Source: Vagococcus luciliae
Lineage (GTDB): Bacteria > Bacillota > Bacilli > Lactobacillales > Vagococcaceae
DNA: 64,000 nt
NCBI RefSeq assembly: GCF_024637875.1
Contig: NZ_CP102451.1
Span: forward strand, 1,181,001-1,245,000
Direction: 5' to 3'
Position numbers and translations under genes: made by a program. Below are positions 26,626 to 36,700 of this stretch, piece by piece (within the stretch, counting starts at the first letter, position 1; each line of letters opens with the position of its first letter). Below the pieces are notes generated by a model. That model was given only the letters and a program-made list of their open reading frames with translations. It was not told the DNA's origin and ran no database searches.

Positions 26626-26650
26626 AAGTTATGCTTTAGCATAACTTTTT
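26624..26650 (+). terminator. Terminator of greA
   Basis: AAAAGTTATGC (26624-26634) pairs with GCATAACTTTT (26639-26649) around TTTA, followed by TTCTTTT. It begins within the greA stop codon. Confidence 0.88.
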
Positions 26651-26653
26651 CTT

Positions 26654-26688
26654 TTGAATCTAAGACTTAAGTCTGATGAAAGATTCAA
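26654..26688 (+). promoter_or_regulatory. Nested palindrome upstream of liaF (candidate LiaR site)
   Basis: An inner perfect 12-bp palindrome AGACTTAAGTCT (26663-26674) is enclosed by 8-bp inverted repeats TTGAATCT (26654-26661) and AGATTCAA (26681-26688). A TATAAT lies at 26723-26728 with only a weak -35 (TTGTGT at 26699-26704, N18), the pattern of a promoter that needs an activator. Since the LiaR family regulates its own operon in other Bacillota, this is the best candidate site. Confidence 0.55.
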
Positions 26689-26762
26689 TCTTTTGAAGTT
26701 GTGTGACCTATTTAAGAAACGTTATAATAAATGAAAAGAAAAATAAAAGGAGCCGATTTATT

Positions 26763-27494
26763 ATGCGTAGCTCATGGAGAGTATTTATTGTGATTGAGTC
26801 ATTATTATTATTATGGGCTCTTTATCAGATGTTTGGAAACGTTCCAGCTATTATTTTCTTAACGTTTGCGTTAATTAATTTGTTTTATGCAGTAAAGAAA
26901 AAAAGAAAAACCTCCTTTAATCAATTTCAACTGATAGCCTCTATTATTATTATCGTGTTGTCTCTACTTAGTAGTCCAGCTATTTGGTTAGCTCTAGTGT
27001 TGGCTATTATTTATTTTGGTCTTATAATGGGAGAAATATCAGAAGTTAGATTATTTAATTTTGCTCCTTGGAAGAAGAAGCAGATTAAAATGATTCAAAC
27101 AACTAGTCGTAATGTTAGATCAGGCAAACGATTTAAACGCCCTTGGATTGGCAGTCAGCGTCTTGGAAGTGATACGTATGAGTGGGATGATATTAATTTT
27201 TCAGTTGTTATTGGGGATACGATTATTGATTTGGGAAATACATTGCTACCTAAAGAAGACAATGTAGTTATTATCAGAAAAGGTTTTGGTCGTACTCGTA
27301 TTTTAGTTCCAACTGGGATAGGTGTGATGTTAGAACATTCAAGTATGCGTGGGGCCGTTCATTTTGATCAAGAAGTCTATCATTTAAATAATGAATCCCT
27401 CAAGTTATATAGTGAAGACTATGATGAATCTACACGACGTTTAAAAATAATTACCAATACACTATTTGGAGATTTAGAGGTGATTCGTGTATGA
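26763..27494 (+). CDS. liaF: LiaF-like membrane protein, negative regulator of LiaSR
   Basis: A 243-residue protein starting at the ATG at 26763 (behind AAAGGAGCC); an in-frame start 60 nt upstream has no ribosome site. Three or four helices occupy the first about 100 residues (VFIVIESLLLLWALYQMFG onward), and the soluble C-terminal domain (residues about 130-243) is the LiaF/DUF2154 type with DTIIDLGNTLLPKEDNVVII, FGRTRILVPTGIGVMLEHSS and [12 protein letters not shown]. In Bacillus and enterococci LiaF restrains the LiaS kinase until the cell envelope is damaged by daptomycin, bacitracin or cationic peptides. It overlaps liaS by 4 nt. Confidence 0.93.
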   Translation: MRSSWRVFIVIESLLLLWALYQMFGNVPAIIFLTFALINLFYAVKKKRKTSFNQFQLIASIIIIVLSLLSSPAIWLALVLAIIYFGLIMGEISEVRLFNFAPWKKKQIKMIQTTSRNVRSGKRFKRPWIGSQRLGSDTYEWDDINFSVVIGDTIIDLGNTLLPKEDNVVIIRKGFGRTRILVPTGIGVMLEHSSMRGAVHFDQEVYHLNNESLKLYSEDYDESTRRLKIITNTLFGDLEVIRV

Positions 27495-28567
27495 TGTCTA
27501 AAAAGAGTCGCCCTCTTATCTTTTTTTATTCGTTTTTATTAACGTTTATTGTATTAATAGTGACGCTTTACACGTATTTTTATGCGAATAATCAACGTAA
27601 ATGGATGCTTGAATTGATCACGACTCGTCTATTTAAAGTGCCAATTATTGTATATATTGTGTTGATAGCCATTGCAGTTAGTGGAATTGTATTCTCAATT
27701 CTATATTTAGTTAATCGACATACATATGGTAAAATTGAAGAACAATTACACTTTCTAAGTGTTGGCAACTATGATCATAGTATTTTTTCAAATAAGGAGA
27801 AACAATATCAAGAAGATGGTTTGATTGATGAATTGGAGCAAGATGTTCAAAATATCCGTTCAAAAATGTTATCTATGTCAAAAGAACTACAAGAGTTGAG
27901 TGCCATACCTAAACAGGTGAATGGTGAGTCGAAAGAAGATATTATTAAATCTGAAAGACAACGAATTGCAAGAGAACTTCATGATTCTGTTAGTCAGCAG
28001 TTATTTGCAGCGACGATGATGTTGTCAGCTTTAAATGAAGTGGTTGAAGAAATGGATATTCCAGACATTGTTGAATCTCAACTACAAGTTGTTGCTTCAA
28101 TTATTAATACATCTCAATCAGAAATGCGCGCGCTATTATTACATTTAAGGCCTATTAATTTAGAAGAGAAAACATTGCAACAAGGAATTGAAATGTTATT
28201 GAAAGAATTACAAACAAAGATTAATATAGAGCTAAAGTGGCAAATAGAAAATGTATCCTTACCTAGTTCAATAGAAGATAATTTATTTAGAATCACACAA
28301 GAGCTTTTGTCCAACACCTTGCGTCATGCTAAAGCTAATTTACTAGAAGTTTACTTAAAAAAAATCGATCAAACGGTTTTATTGCGATTGGTAGATGATG
28401 GAGTTGGATTTGATGTGAAAGAAGAAAAAGTAGGTAGCTATGGTTTACGAAATATTCGTGAGCGCGTTCAAGGTATGGGAGGAACGTGTCGGATAGTGAG
28501 TTTTAAAGGACAAGGAACAAGTATTGAAATTAAAGTCCCGATTCTAAAGGAGGAACGTGATGATTAA
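27491..28567 (+). CDS. liaS: Envelope-stress sensor histidine kinase LiaS
   Basis: A 358-residue 'intramembrane-sensing' kinase with two helices ([20 protein letters not shown] and [20 protein letters not shown]) and only about 25 residues between them. A HAMP-like linker leads to the HisKA_3 motif [19 protein letters not shown] with phospho-acceptor His164; the ATPase domain has [18 protein letters not shown] and LVDDGVGFD, then [17 protein letters not shown]. It belongs to the NarX/LiaS group that pairs with NarL-type regulators, matching the next gene. Mutations in this system change daptomycin susceptibility in Enterococcus; that is literature, not seen here. Confidence 0.95.
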   Translation: MMSKKSRPLIFFYSFLLTFIVLIVTLYTYFYANNQRKWMLELITTRLFKVPIIVYIVLIAIAVSGIVFSILYLVNRHTYGKIEEQLHFLSVGNYDHSIFSNKEKQYQEDGLIDELEQDVQNIRSKMLSMSKELQELSAIPKQVNGESKEDIIKSERQRIARELHDSVSQQLFAATMMLSALNEVVEEMDIPDIVESQLQVVASIINTSQSEMRALLLHLRPINLEEKTLQQGIEMLLKELQTKINIELKWQIENVSLPSSIEDNLFRITQELLSNTLRHAKANLLEVYLKKIDQTVLLRLVDDGVGFDVKEEKVGSYGLRNIRERVQGMGGTCRIVSFKGQGTSIEIKVPILKEERDD

Positions 28568-29192
28568 AGTACTGTTAGTAGATGATCATGAGATGGTTCG
28601 TTTAGGGGTATCGTCTTATTTATCCATCCAATCTGATATTGAGGTGGTAGGAGAAGCTGAGAATGGTTTGGTAGGTTATGAAAAAGCATTAGAAAAAAGG
28701 CCAGATGTGATTTTAATGGATTTAGTGATGGAAGTAATGGATGGGATTGAAGCCACAAAAAAAATTTTATTAGAGTGGCCAGAAGCAAAAGTGATTATCG
28801 TGACGAGCTTCATTGATGATGAGAAGGTTTATCCAGCTATTGAAGCAGGTGCTGCTGGTTATTTATTAAAAACATCGTCGGCTAAAGATATAGCCAATGC
28901 TATTAGATCAGCATATAATGGTGAAAAAGTACTAGAACCTGAAGTAACTAGTAAAATGATGGAGCGATTATCTAAACCAAAAGTTCATGTTTTACATGAG
29001 GATTTAACTAATAGGGAGAAAGAAATATTACTACTAATCTCTGAAGGGAAAAGTAACCAAGAAATAGCAGATGAGTTATTTATCACATTAAAGACAGTGA
29101 AAACACATGTATCGAATATCTTATCAAAACTAGATGTAGATGATAGAACACAGGCAGCTATTTATGCGTTTAAACATGGAATTGTAAAATAA
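28560..29192 (+). CDS. liaR: Response regulator LiaR (NarL/FixJ family)
   Basis: A 210-residue regulator. The ATG at 28560 is chosen over the GTG at 28557 because of spacing to AAAGGAGGAAC; it overlaps liaS by 8 nt. The receiver domain begins [20 protein letters not shown] with acceptor Asp54 in [12 protein letters not shown] and Lys in [10 protein letters not shown]; the LuxR-type helix-turn-helix is [20 protein letters not shown] through [19 protein letters not shown]. It would activate envelope-defence genes and probably its own operon through the palindrome before liaF. Confidence 0.96.
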   Translation: MIKVLLVDDHEMVRLGVSSYLSIQSDIEVVGEAENGLVGYEKALEKRPDVILMDLVMEVMDGIEATKKILLEWPEAKVIIVTSFIDDEKVYPAIEAGAAGYLLKTSSAKDIANAIRSAYNGEKVLEPEVTSKMMERLSKPKVHVLHEDLTNREKEILLLISEGKSNQEIADELFITLKTVKTHVSNILSKLDVDDRTQAAIYAFKHGIVK

Positions 29193-29217
29193 TTAAGTCA
29201 TTAAGGAGACAAAATAC

Positions 29218-29880
29218 ATGAGGAAAACATTTGCAGTTATCGGATTAGGGCGTTTTGGTGGTAGTGTGTGTAGAGAATTAGTAGAATCAAACCAAGAAGT
29301 ATTAGCAATTGATAATTGCGAAGATCGTGTTAACGAATACATGAATATTGCCACTCATACCGTTTTGGCTAATGCTCAAGATGAAGCAACGTTACGTTCA
29401 TTAGGTTTAAGAAATTTTGACCATGTGATTGTGACAATTGGGGAAGATATTCAAGCAAGTATTTTAGTGACATTGATGGCAAAAGAAATGGGTGTACCAC
29501 ATATTACTGCTAAAGCTCAAAATGAGTATCATGGACGAGTATTAGAAAAAGTTGGGGCAGACTTAGTTGTTCATCCTGAACGAGATATGGGTTTCCGATT
29601 GGGGCATAAATTAACGTCGAATAATATGATTGATTTCATTGAGTTATCCGATGACTATTCTTTAGCTGAAATTCGTGTTAATTATAAACAATTCTTTAAT
29701 AAAACAATTCAAGAAATTAATTTCAGAAAGCATTACAATGTCACTATTGTAGCAATTCGTCGGGGAAAAAATGATTTGATTGTTTCACCTCCTGCTGAAC
29801 AAGTTATTTTAGAAGGAGATGTTTTACTTGTCGTTGGGCATAATGATGATGTCGATTATCTAGATGCAAAAATGAAATAA
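29218..29880 (+). CDS. Ktr-type potassium channel regulatory subunit (KtrA/KtrC)
   Basis: A 220-residue cytoplasmic RCK protein that gates a KtrB/KtrD membrane channel. The N-terminal Rossmann domain has GLGRFGGSVCRELVESNQEV, the nucleotide-binding glycine motif, and the acidic strand LAIDNCEDRVNEY; the C-terminal RCK_C domain (residues about 135-220), a known binding place for cyclic di-AMP in this family, follows. The membrane partner gene is not in the window. It lies 25 nt after liaR on the same strand without a terminator between, so it may ride on the lia transcript and link potassium balance to envelope stress. Confidence 0.9.
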   Translation: MRKTFAVIGLGRFGGSVCRELVESNQEVLAIDNCEDRVNEYMNIATHTVLANAQDEATLRSLGLRNFDHVIVTIGEDIQASILVTLMAKEMGVPHITAKAQNEYHGRVLEKVGADLVVHPERDMGFRLGHKLTSNNMIDFIELSDDYSLAEIRVNYKQFFNKTIQEINFRKHYNVTIVAIRRGKNDLIVSPPAEQVILEGDVLLVVGHNDDVDYLDAKMK

Positions 29881-29915
29881 AGATAAGCATGAAGTTAAAA
29901 GGTTCTCAATGTTTA

Positions 29916-29924
29916 TGTTACAAT
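29916..29924 (+). promoter_or_regulatory. Extended -10 upstream of the HesB-like gene
   Basis: TGTTACAAT (29916-29924), a TGn extended -10 without a clear -35, 35 nt before the start codon of the next gene. Confidence 0.4.
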
Positions 29925-29958
29925 AAGTGCGACATCCAAATAGTTGGGGGAAGATAAA

Positions 29959-30246
29959 ATGAAACTTATAGTAACTGATGATGCACACAAATGGTTTGTA
30001 GAAGAACTAGGAATAGAATCTGGAGATTTTGTCCGCTTTTTTGGGAAATATGGCGGTAGTACTAATGTTCATGTTGGGTTTTCAACCGGTATTCAATTAG
30101 TTGAGCCAGAAAATCCATTAATAACGACGGTAATTGATGGTATCACTTATTTTGTAGAACAGTCAGATGATTGGTTTTTTACCGATTATACATTGACTAT
30201 TGATAGAGATGACTTATTAAATGAACCGAATTTTACCTATGCCTAA
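29959..30246 (+). CDS. HesB/YneR-like protein without cluster-binding cysteines
   Basis: A 95-residue protein; the ATG at 29959 follows TTGGGGGAAG. The fold resembles the HesB/IscA (Fe-S biosynthesis) family, subgroup YneR: LIVTDDAHKWFVEELGIESG, then GDFVRFFGKYGG and the tail SDDWFFTDYTLTIDRDD. The whole protein has no cysteine, whereas A-type Fe-S carriers bind through three, so a role as cluster carrier is unlikely. Function unknown. It is a single gene with a terminator. Confidence 0.82.
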   Translation: MKLIVTDDAHKWFVEELGIESGDFVRFFGKYGGSTNVHVGFSTGIQLVEPENPLITTVIDGITYFVEQSDDWFFTDYTLTIDRDDLLNEPNFTYA

Positions 30247-30273
30247 ATAGAGTATTCAGGAACAATATTGTTT

Positions 30274-30306
30274 AAAAAGAGAGAGTTTGCTTCTCTCTTT
30301 TTTTTA
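30274..30306 (+). terminator. Terminator of the HesB-like gene
   Basis: AAAAAGAGAGA (30274-30284) pairs with TCTCTCTTTTT (30292-30302) and a long T run follows. The rest of the 30247-30470 spacer is AT-rich and holds only the minus-strand terminator at 30411-30435. Confidence 0.85.
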
Positions 30307-30410
30307 TTATAAAAATAATGTGATAAATCATTCATTAATTAAAAGATGAAAAAAATATACCTGATTTTTTAATTAAATAAACTATTAGGTTATTTTATCT
30401 ACACAGTAAA

Positions 30411-30435
30411 AGAAAAAGCCATCAATTCTGATGGC
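30411..30435 (-). terminator. Terminator of the DUF1189 gene
   Basis: GCCATCA (30418-30424) pairs with TGATGGC (30429-30435); on the minus strand the stem is followed by TTTTTCTTTT. The stem is 35 nt past the stop codon of the DUF1189 gene. Confidence 0.8.
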
Positions 30436-30470
30436 TAAATTTATAGTTAGAGAGAGTTATCTCTGTCTTT

Positions 30471-31268
30471 CTATTTTTTTATACGTTTTGGTAGAGCATT
30501 GAAATAAATTAAAAGGGTCAAGGCTACTCCAACGGAACCAAATGAAACACTTGGCCAAATGAATTGAAGAACAGCTGTTAAAACACTCGGTAAGGTGGCA
30601 GCATATACAATGATTTTGAAAACATCCTTATATCTAAATCCAATCAGCCTAAATTTAGTAAATAAATTGGCAAAAAAGGTAAGAATGACGATATCGACAA
30701 ACAGATTAAAAAACACCATAAACCAAGTTACTAGGGAAATAACACTAAACCACATTGATTGACTACTATTACTAGTAAAAAGTTGCTCTAGTATTTGTTT
30801 GTTCAATCCATTTGCTTGATACATTGAATATGGAATACTAAGAACGTTATTATCCATAATATCTGTTGTTGTACTGACTCTAGGTAAAATCATGATAACT
30901 TCTTTTTTTAATAATCCAACAACGAGTACGTTTCCGGTTGCATCTGATTCAATTTCTTTTTTTGTTCGCTTATCTGTGGGATCAAATGTAAAAATAATAG
31001 AATCTGTTTGGTAGATAAAGCCATCTGTTTTTTCTTTTGTCACTAATGTGTTATCTTCAATAGAAAAATCAGGTAGTTTTTGAATGATTTTTTCTCCATC
31101 ATCTTGAATAGTCTTTGTGATTAAGGTTGCCTGATAAATAACAGGAAGTGACAGTACAATAGCTAGTAATAATAGATATAAAAAAACGTGAAATCCTTTT
31201 TTATTTCGACCTTCTAATAACAAAGTAGGTTGTTTAAAACTAGCCTTAATTAAGTCAAATGTTCGCAT
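30471..31268 (-). CDS. DUF1189 integral membrane protein
   Basis: A 265-residue protein. One helix near the N-terminus (HVFLYLLLLAIVLSLPVIYQ, preceded by SFKQPTLLLEGRNKKG), an extracellular domain of about 120 residues, and then about three helices, ending in a basic tail PKRIKK. This architecture and the MRTFDLIKASFKQP opening are those of DUF1189 (YpmT-like neighbours in bacilli), which has no known function. It is transcribed alone, divergently from sodA. The ribosome site on the minus strand is AAAGGAGTAATT. Confidence 0.8.
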   Translation of the reverse strand: MRTFDLIKASFKQPTLLLEGRNKKGFHVFLYLLLLAIVLSLPVIYQATLITKTIQDDGEKIIQKLPDFSIEDNTLVTKEKTDGFIYQTDSIIFTFDPTDKRTKKEIESDATGNVLVVGLLKKEVIMILPRVSTTTDIMDNNVLSIPYSMYQANGLNKQILEQLFTSNSSQSMWFSVISLVTWFMVFFNLFVDIVILTFFANLFTKFRLIGFRYKDVFKIIVYAATLPSVLTAVLQFIWPSVSFGSVGVALTLLIYFNALPKRIKK

Positions 31269-31366
31269 AATTACTCCTTTGCAATATAAATTAATTAATA
31301 CTCATTGTAACGCTTTTATCTACTGAATACAAGAAAGCAAAAATTGTGAGTTTTCGGTTTTATTTT

Positions 31367-31400
31367 TTGCTTTTTCTATTGTTTCAATGGTATATTGAAA
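31367..31400 (+). promoter_or_regulatory. sodA promoter with overlapping inverted repeat
   Basis: TTGCTT (31367-31372), 18-nt spacer and TATATT (31391-31396). Across the -10 lies a perfect 7-bp inverted repeat TTTCAAT-ggtat-ATTGAAA (31382-31400), an operator-like site of unknown factor. It does not match the usual PerR, Fur or MntR boxes. Confidence 0.5.
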
Positions 31401-31440
31401 TTGTTCATAATTATCAAAAAATTTAGGGGGCTTTATTATT

Positions 31441-32052
31441 ATGACTTATACTTTACCAGATTTACCATATGCATATGATGCGTTAGAACCACATATTGAT
31501 GAATTAACAATGAAATTACATCATGACAAACATCACAATACATATGTGACTAATTTAAATGCGGCAATTGAAAAACATCCAGAATTGGGTGAGCAATCAA
31601 TTGAAGAATTAATTACTAATTTAAACGATGTCCCTGAAGATATCCGTATGGCTGTTAGAAACAATGGTGGCGGACACGCAAATCATGCATTCTTCTGGGA
31701 AATTATGGGACCTAATGGTGGTGGAGAACCTACTGGGGCAATTAAAGGTGCAATTGAAAGTGCATTTGGTAGCTATGATAACTTTAAAGATCAATTTTTA
31801 GCAGCTGCCACTGGTCGTTTTGGTTCAGGTTGGGCCTGGTTAGTTGATAACAATGGGAAATTAGAAATTATGTCAACCCCAAACCAAGATTCTCCATTAA
31901 CTGAAGGAAAGACTCCTTTATTAGGTATAGATGTTTGGGAACATGCTTACTATAAAAAATATAGCAATGTTAGACCTGACTATGTGAAAGCATTTTTCAA
32001 TGTGATTAACTGGGATGAAGTAAACAACCGTTATAAAGCAGTTCAAAAATAA
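31441..32052 (+). CDS. sodA: Superoxide dismutase (Mn type)
   Basis: A 203-residue enzyme converting superoxide to oxygen and peroxide. Starts [20 protein letters not shown]. The four metal ligands are visible in their family contexts: His in [13 protein letters not shown], His in [16 protein letters not shown], Asp and His in [13 protein letters not shown]. Residues [12 protein letters not shown] and FGSGWAWLV are typical of manganese forms. It is monocistronic, with a terminator, and its promoter carries a palindrome. Confidence 0.97.
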   Translation: MTYTLPDLPYAYDALEPHIDELTMKLHHDKHHNTYVTNLNAAIEKHPELGEQSIEELITNLNDVPEDIRMAVRNNGGGHANHAFFWEIMGPNGGGEPTGAIKGAIESAFGSYDNFKDQFLAAATGRFGSGWAWLVDNNGKLEIMSTPNQDSPLTEGKTPLLGIDVWEHAYYKKYSNVRPDYVKAFFNVINWDEVNNRYKAVQK

Positions 32053-32059
32053 TTAGTTT

Positions 32060-32089
32060 AGGGGGAGCAAAACGCTTTCCCTTTTTTTT
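32060..32089 (+). terminator. Terminator of sodA
   Basis: AGGGGGAGC (32060-32068) pairs with GCTTTCCCT (32074-32082), two G-U pairs, then eight T. Confidence 0.85.
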
Positions 32090-32180
32090 GTAAAAATTCG
32101 CATGTATCCTGTAAAAGTTAAACATATGAATGAAAAGAATATGGTATAATGAACGAAAATAAAAGGGAGGGCAAGTCCGT

Positions 32181-32468
32181 ATGTTAGAACTATCTAAAGA
32201 ATCGGTATTAAGTGCATTAAAACATGAAGCTGATAAAATTAAACACTTGCTAACGAATCAAAGAAATCATCAATGTATTGCCCAGTGTAAAGCCTTTGAA
32301 GAAGTCGTTGATACACAAATGTTTGGTTTTTCAAAACAGGTAGAATTCGCTCAATCCATTGGTTTAATTGACAGACAAGAAGGGCTTGATATGGTTATCG
32401 AATTAGAAAAAGAGTTAAATAGAGTCTATAACACGGTATATCAAGAAGTAAAAGAGTCAGAGAGTTAA
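32181..32468 (+). CDS. ylaN: YlaN family protein (DUF1507)
   Basis: A 95-residue, all-helical small protein, MLELSKESVLSALKHEADKI at the start and the conserved NQRNHQCIAQCKAFEEVVDT segment. YlaN is found next to ftsW throughout the Bacillota; recent work in Bacillus and Staphylococcus links it to iron homeostasis through the Fur repressor. An extended -10 (TGGTATAAT ending at 32150) and GGGAGGGCAAG ribosome site precede it, and ftsW follows after 23 nt. Confidence 0.93.
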   Translation: MLELSKESVLSALKHEADKIKHLLTNQRNHQCIAQCKAFEEVVDTQMFGFSKQVEFAQSIGLIDRQEGLDMVIELEKELNRVYNTVYQEVKESES

Positions 32469-32491
32469 AGGATTTGGGGGTTGTTTAATCG

Positions 32492-33691
32492 GTGCATAAA
32501 AAAATAAATAAAAAATTTTTTCTAGACTATCTCATTTTAGTTCCTTATTTGATATTATCAGTTGTTGGAATATTAATGGTATATAGTGCAAGCTCTGTTA
32601 ATTCACAAGGTTTAGCTTTAGAAGCAATTAAACAAGGTGGATTTTTTATTGTGGGGTTAATTGCTATTTTCTTTATTTATAAAATGAAAACACAAGTATT
32701 TCAGAATAAACAGTTTATTATGACTGCTATTATCACAATAGGAGCTTTGCTTATTTTGACGAAATTCACTAGTTTAGGTGTTAAAGGAGGAGGCGCTGAT
32801 GGCTGGTTGAAGATTGGTGCTATCACATTACAACCTGTTGAATTTTTAAAAATTATTGTCATATGGTATTTAGCTTATATTTTGTCGCGTAGACAAGGTA
32901 CAATTTTATCTCATTTTAAAGATGCCTTACTAAAACCTATGATGTTAATTGGTTTATTAATTTTTCTAGTATTAATTCAACCAGATACTGGAGGAGCAGC
33001 TATTTTAATTTTGATTACATTAATTATGGTTTTAGCTAGCGGGATACCGTATTTATATAGTCTAGTAGCGATTGGTGGAGGGGTAGTTGTATCCACCTTT
33101 TTAATTCAATTTATAGCATTATTTGGAGGGGCATTATTTCCAAAACGTATGATGTACGTATATAAACGATTTAAAACATTTACTAATCCATTTGAAGACC
33201 CATTAGGCGATGGACATCAGATGATTAATTCATATTTTGCTCTGAATAATGGTGGTTGGTTTGGTTTAGGTCTTGGTAAGAGTATTCAAAAAAAAGGTTT
33301 TTTAACGAATGCTCAGACAGATTTTATGTTTTCAATTGTGGTTGAAGAATTAGGGTTAATTCTGTCATTGATTTTACTTGTGTTATTATTCTTTTTGATT
33401 TTAAGAATATTTGCCATTGGCATTCGTTCAACGGATAGTTTTAATTCGTTAATGTGTATAGGAGTTGCTGGCATGATACTAATACAAGTATTTGTTAATT
33501 TAGGAGGTGTCACTGGGTTGATTCCATTAACGGGTGTGACGTTTCCTTTCTTAAGTCAAGGAGGATCGAGTTTAGTTACTTTATCAATCGGTGTTGGCTT
33601 TGCATTAAATATTAGTGCAGATGAAAAACGTAAAAAATATGAAAGCAACGAGTATGAAGAGACTCGTTTGCTATTAATGTTAAATGATTAA
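32492..33691 (+). CDS. ftsW: Septal peptidoglycan glycosyltransferase FtsW
   Basis: A 399-residue SEDS-family membrane protein, with about ten helices, that polymerises lipid II at the division site with a partner class B penicillin-binding protein. It starts at a GTG (32492). Landmarks: ILMVYSASSVNSQG after TM1, the GADGWLKIGAITLQPVEFLK loop with the conserved QP-E-K, PDTGGAAILILI, the large outside loop with DPLGDGHQMINSYFALNNGG, the QTDFMFSIVVEELG segment, and PLTGVTFPFLSQGGSS. The ylaN-ftsW-pyc order is that of Bacillus and supports FtsW rather than RodA. Confidence 0.94.
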   Translation: MHKKINKKFFLDYLILVPYLILSVVGILMVYSASSVNSQGLALEAIKQGGFFIVGLIAIFFIYKMKTQVFQNKQFIMTAIITIGALLILTKFTSLGVKGGGADGWLKIGAITLQPVEFLKIIVIWYLAYILSRRQGTILSHFKDALLKPMMLIGLLIFLVLIQPDTGGAAILILITLIMVLASGIPYLYSLVAIGGGVVVSTFLIQFIALFGGALFPKRMMYVYKRFKTFTNPFEDPLGDGHQMINSYFALNNGGWFGLGLGKSIQKKGFLTNAQTDFMFSIVVEELGLILSLILLVLLFFLILRIFAIGIRSTDSFNSLMCIGVAGMILIQVFVNLGGVTGLIPLTGVTFPFLSQGGSSLVTLSIGVGFALNISADEKRKKYESNEYEETRLLLMLND

Positions 33692-33715
33692 TAAAAAAAT
33701 GTGGGGGATATAAAT

Positions 33716-36700
33716 ATGAAGAAAGTATTAGTAGCTAACCGCGGGGAAATAGCTATCAGAGTGTTTCGAGCGTGTACGGAGTTAAACTTACAAACAGTAG
33801 CAGTATATGCAACAGAAGATGATCGTTCGATTCATCGTTTTAAAGCAGATGAGGCCTACTTAGTAGGAAAAGGAAAAAAACCAATTGATGCTTATTTAGA
33901 TATAGAAGATATCATTCGTATTGCAAAAAAATGTGGAGCAGATGCTATCCATCCGGGATATGGCTTTTTATCTGAAAATATTCACTTTGCAAGACGTTGT
34001 GAAGAAGAAGGTATCAAATTTATTGGACCAAGTTTACATCACTTAGATATTTTTGGAGATAAAATTAAAGCAAAATTAGCAGCTCAAGAAGCAGGTATTT
34101 CTTCTATTCCAGGAACAGATGGCCCTGTCAGTGGAGTGGATGATGTTGTTGCATTTGGGGAAGAATTTGGGTATCCAATTATGATTAAAGCCGCTTTAGG
34201 TGGAGGCGGACGTGGTATGCGTGTGGCCCATAATAACGAAGAAGCACGCGATGGATATGAACGGGCTAAGAGTGAAGCTAAAGCAGCATTTGGTAGTGAT
34301 GAAATTTATGTTGAAAAATACATTGTGAATCCAAAACATATTGAAGTACAGATTTTAGGGGATGAACATGGTAATGTTATTCACTTATTTGAACGTGACT
34401 GCTCTGTTCAACGACGTCATCAAAAAGTAGTTGAAGTTGCACCTTGTGTGTCTATGTCTGATGAAAAACGTGAAGAAATTTGTCAAGCAGCAGTAAAATT
34501 AATGTCACACGTTGGTTATATTAATGCTGGAACAGTTGAGTTTTTAGTTGATAAAGATAGTTTCTATTTCATCGAAGTGAACCCACGTGTCCAAGTAGAA
34601 CATACGATTACAGAGTTAATTACAGATGTTGATATTGTGACCAGTCAATTACAAATTGCAATGGGAAAAGATTTACATAAAGAAATTGGCTTACCAGAGC
34701 AAAAAGATATTCATATTCACGGATATGCGATTCAATGTCGAATTACAACAGAAGACCCATTGAATAATTTTTTACCTGATATTGGTAAAATTGACACGTA
34801 TCGTTCTCCAGGTGGCTATGGTATTCGTCTAGACGTAGGGAATGCTTTTGCAGGTGCAATGGTAACGCCATTTTTTGATTCATTATTAGTTAAAGTCTGT
34901 ACACATGGTATTACATTTGAGCAAACAGTCCAAAAAATGTTACGTGCACTAAAAGAATTTAGAATTCGTGGTGTTAAAACCAATATTCCGTTTCTTTATA
35001 ATGTACTATCTCACGAAGTTTTTACGAGTGGAGAAGCAACGACAACGTTTATTGATACAACAGACGAATTATTTAATTTCCCTAAAATGCGTGACCGTGG
35101 AAATAAAACAATGAAATATATTGGAGAAGTCACAGTCAATGGGTTCCCAGGAATTGGAAAACATGAGAAGAAATACCATTCTTCCCCAAGAATCCCTGAG
35201 ATTATGACAACAACAGATAAACGAATTGAAACGCCCAAAATGATTTTAGATGCCAAAGGACCTGATGCTGTCGTTGATTGGGTAAAAAATCAGTCATCTG
35301 TTTTAGTGACAGACACCACTTTTAGAGATGCTCATCAGAGTTTACTTGCAACACGTGTCAGAACAAATGATTTAAAACGGATTGCAAAAGAAACAGGTGA
35401 ACTTATCCCAGAATTATTTTCACTTGAAATGTGGGGTGGGGCAACGTTTGACGTAGCGTATCGCTTCTTAAATGAAGACCCTTGGATGAGATTGAAGAAA
35501 TTACGTAAGTTAATGCCAAATACTTTGTTCCAAATGTTATTTAGAGGATCAAATGCTGTGGGTTATCAAAATTATCCAGACAATGTGATTAAAGAATTTA
35601 TTACGGTTGCAGCTAGAGAAGGCATTGATGTGTTCCGTATCTTTGATAGTTTAAACTGGTTGCCACAGATGGAACAAAGTATTCAGTATGTAAGAGATGC
35701 CAATAAAATTGCTGAAGCGACTATTTGTTATACTGGAGATGTATTAGATCCTCGTCGTCCAAAATACAATATGACATATTATAAACAAATGGCACGTGAT
35801 TTAGAAAATATGGGAGCTCATATTATTGCGATTAAAGACATGGCTGGTTTATTACAACCGCAAGCGGCGTATCATTTGATTTCTGAATTAAAAGCAACCG
35901 TTGATGTGCCAATTCATTTACATACACATGATACAGCAGGTAATGGAATCATTACTTATTCTGCAGCCGCTAAAGCAGGCGTTGATATTGTTGATGTGGC
36001 GATGAGTGCTATGAGTGGTTCAACAAGTCAACCAAGTATGAGTAGTTTATATTATGCGTTAGAAAATGGTGATCGTGATTTAGATATTAATATTGAATCT
36101 GTTCAAAAAATTAATCACTACTGGGAAGATGTACGAGCTTTCTATGCCCCATTTGGCAATGGTATTAATGCGCCTCAAACAGAAGTTTACCAACATGAAA
36201 TGCCAGGTGGACAATATTCTAATTTACAACAACAAGCTAAAGCAGTTGGGCTTGGCGATCGTTGGGAAGACATCAAAAAAATGTATGAACGTGTGAACTA
36301 TTTATTTGGCGATATTGTTAAAGTAACCCCATCTTCAAAAGTAGTGGGAGATATGGCACTATTTATGGTTCAAAATAATTTAACTGAAGAAGATGTGGAA
36401 GAAAGAGGTAGTGAGTTAAACTTCCCAGAGTCAGTGATTAGTTTCTTCCAAGGTGATTTGGGTCAACCAACTGGTGGTTTCCCTAAAAAGTTAAAAGAAA
36501 CCATTTTAAATGGTCGTCCGTCAATCGAAGTGCGTCCTGGTAGTTTAGCAGAACCTGTTGATTTTGATAAAGTAAAAACAGAATTAGCAACTAAAATTGA
36601 CCGTGAACCAACAGATAAAGAAGTCATTAGTTATATCATGTACCCACAAGTATTTCTAGATTATATGACAATGTATAATACTTATGGCGATGTGGAATTA

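Noticed and set aside
36093-36296. Plus-strand open frame in another frame inside pyc
   Set aside because: Lies wholly inside the carboxyltransferase part of pyc, no ribosome site, no recognisable sequence.
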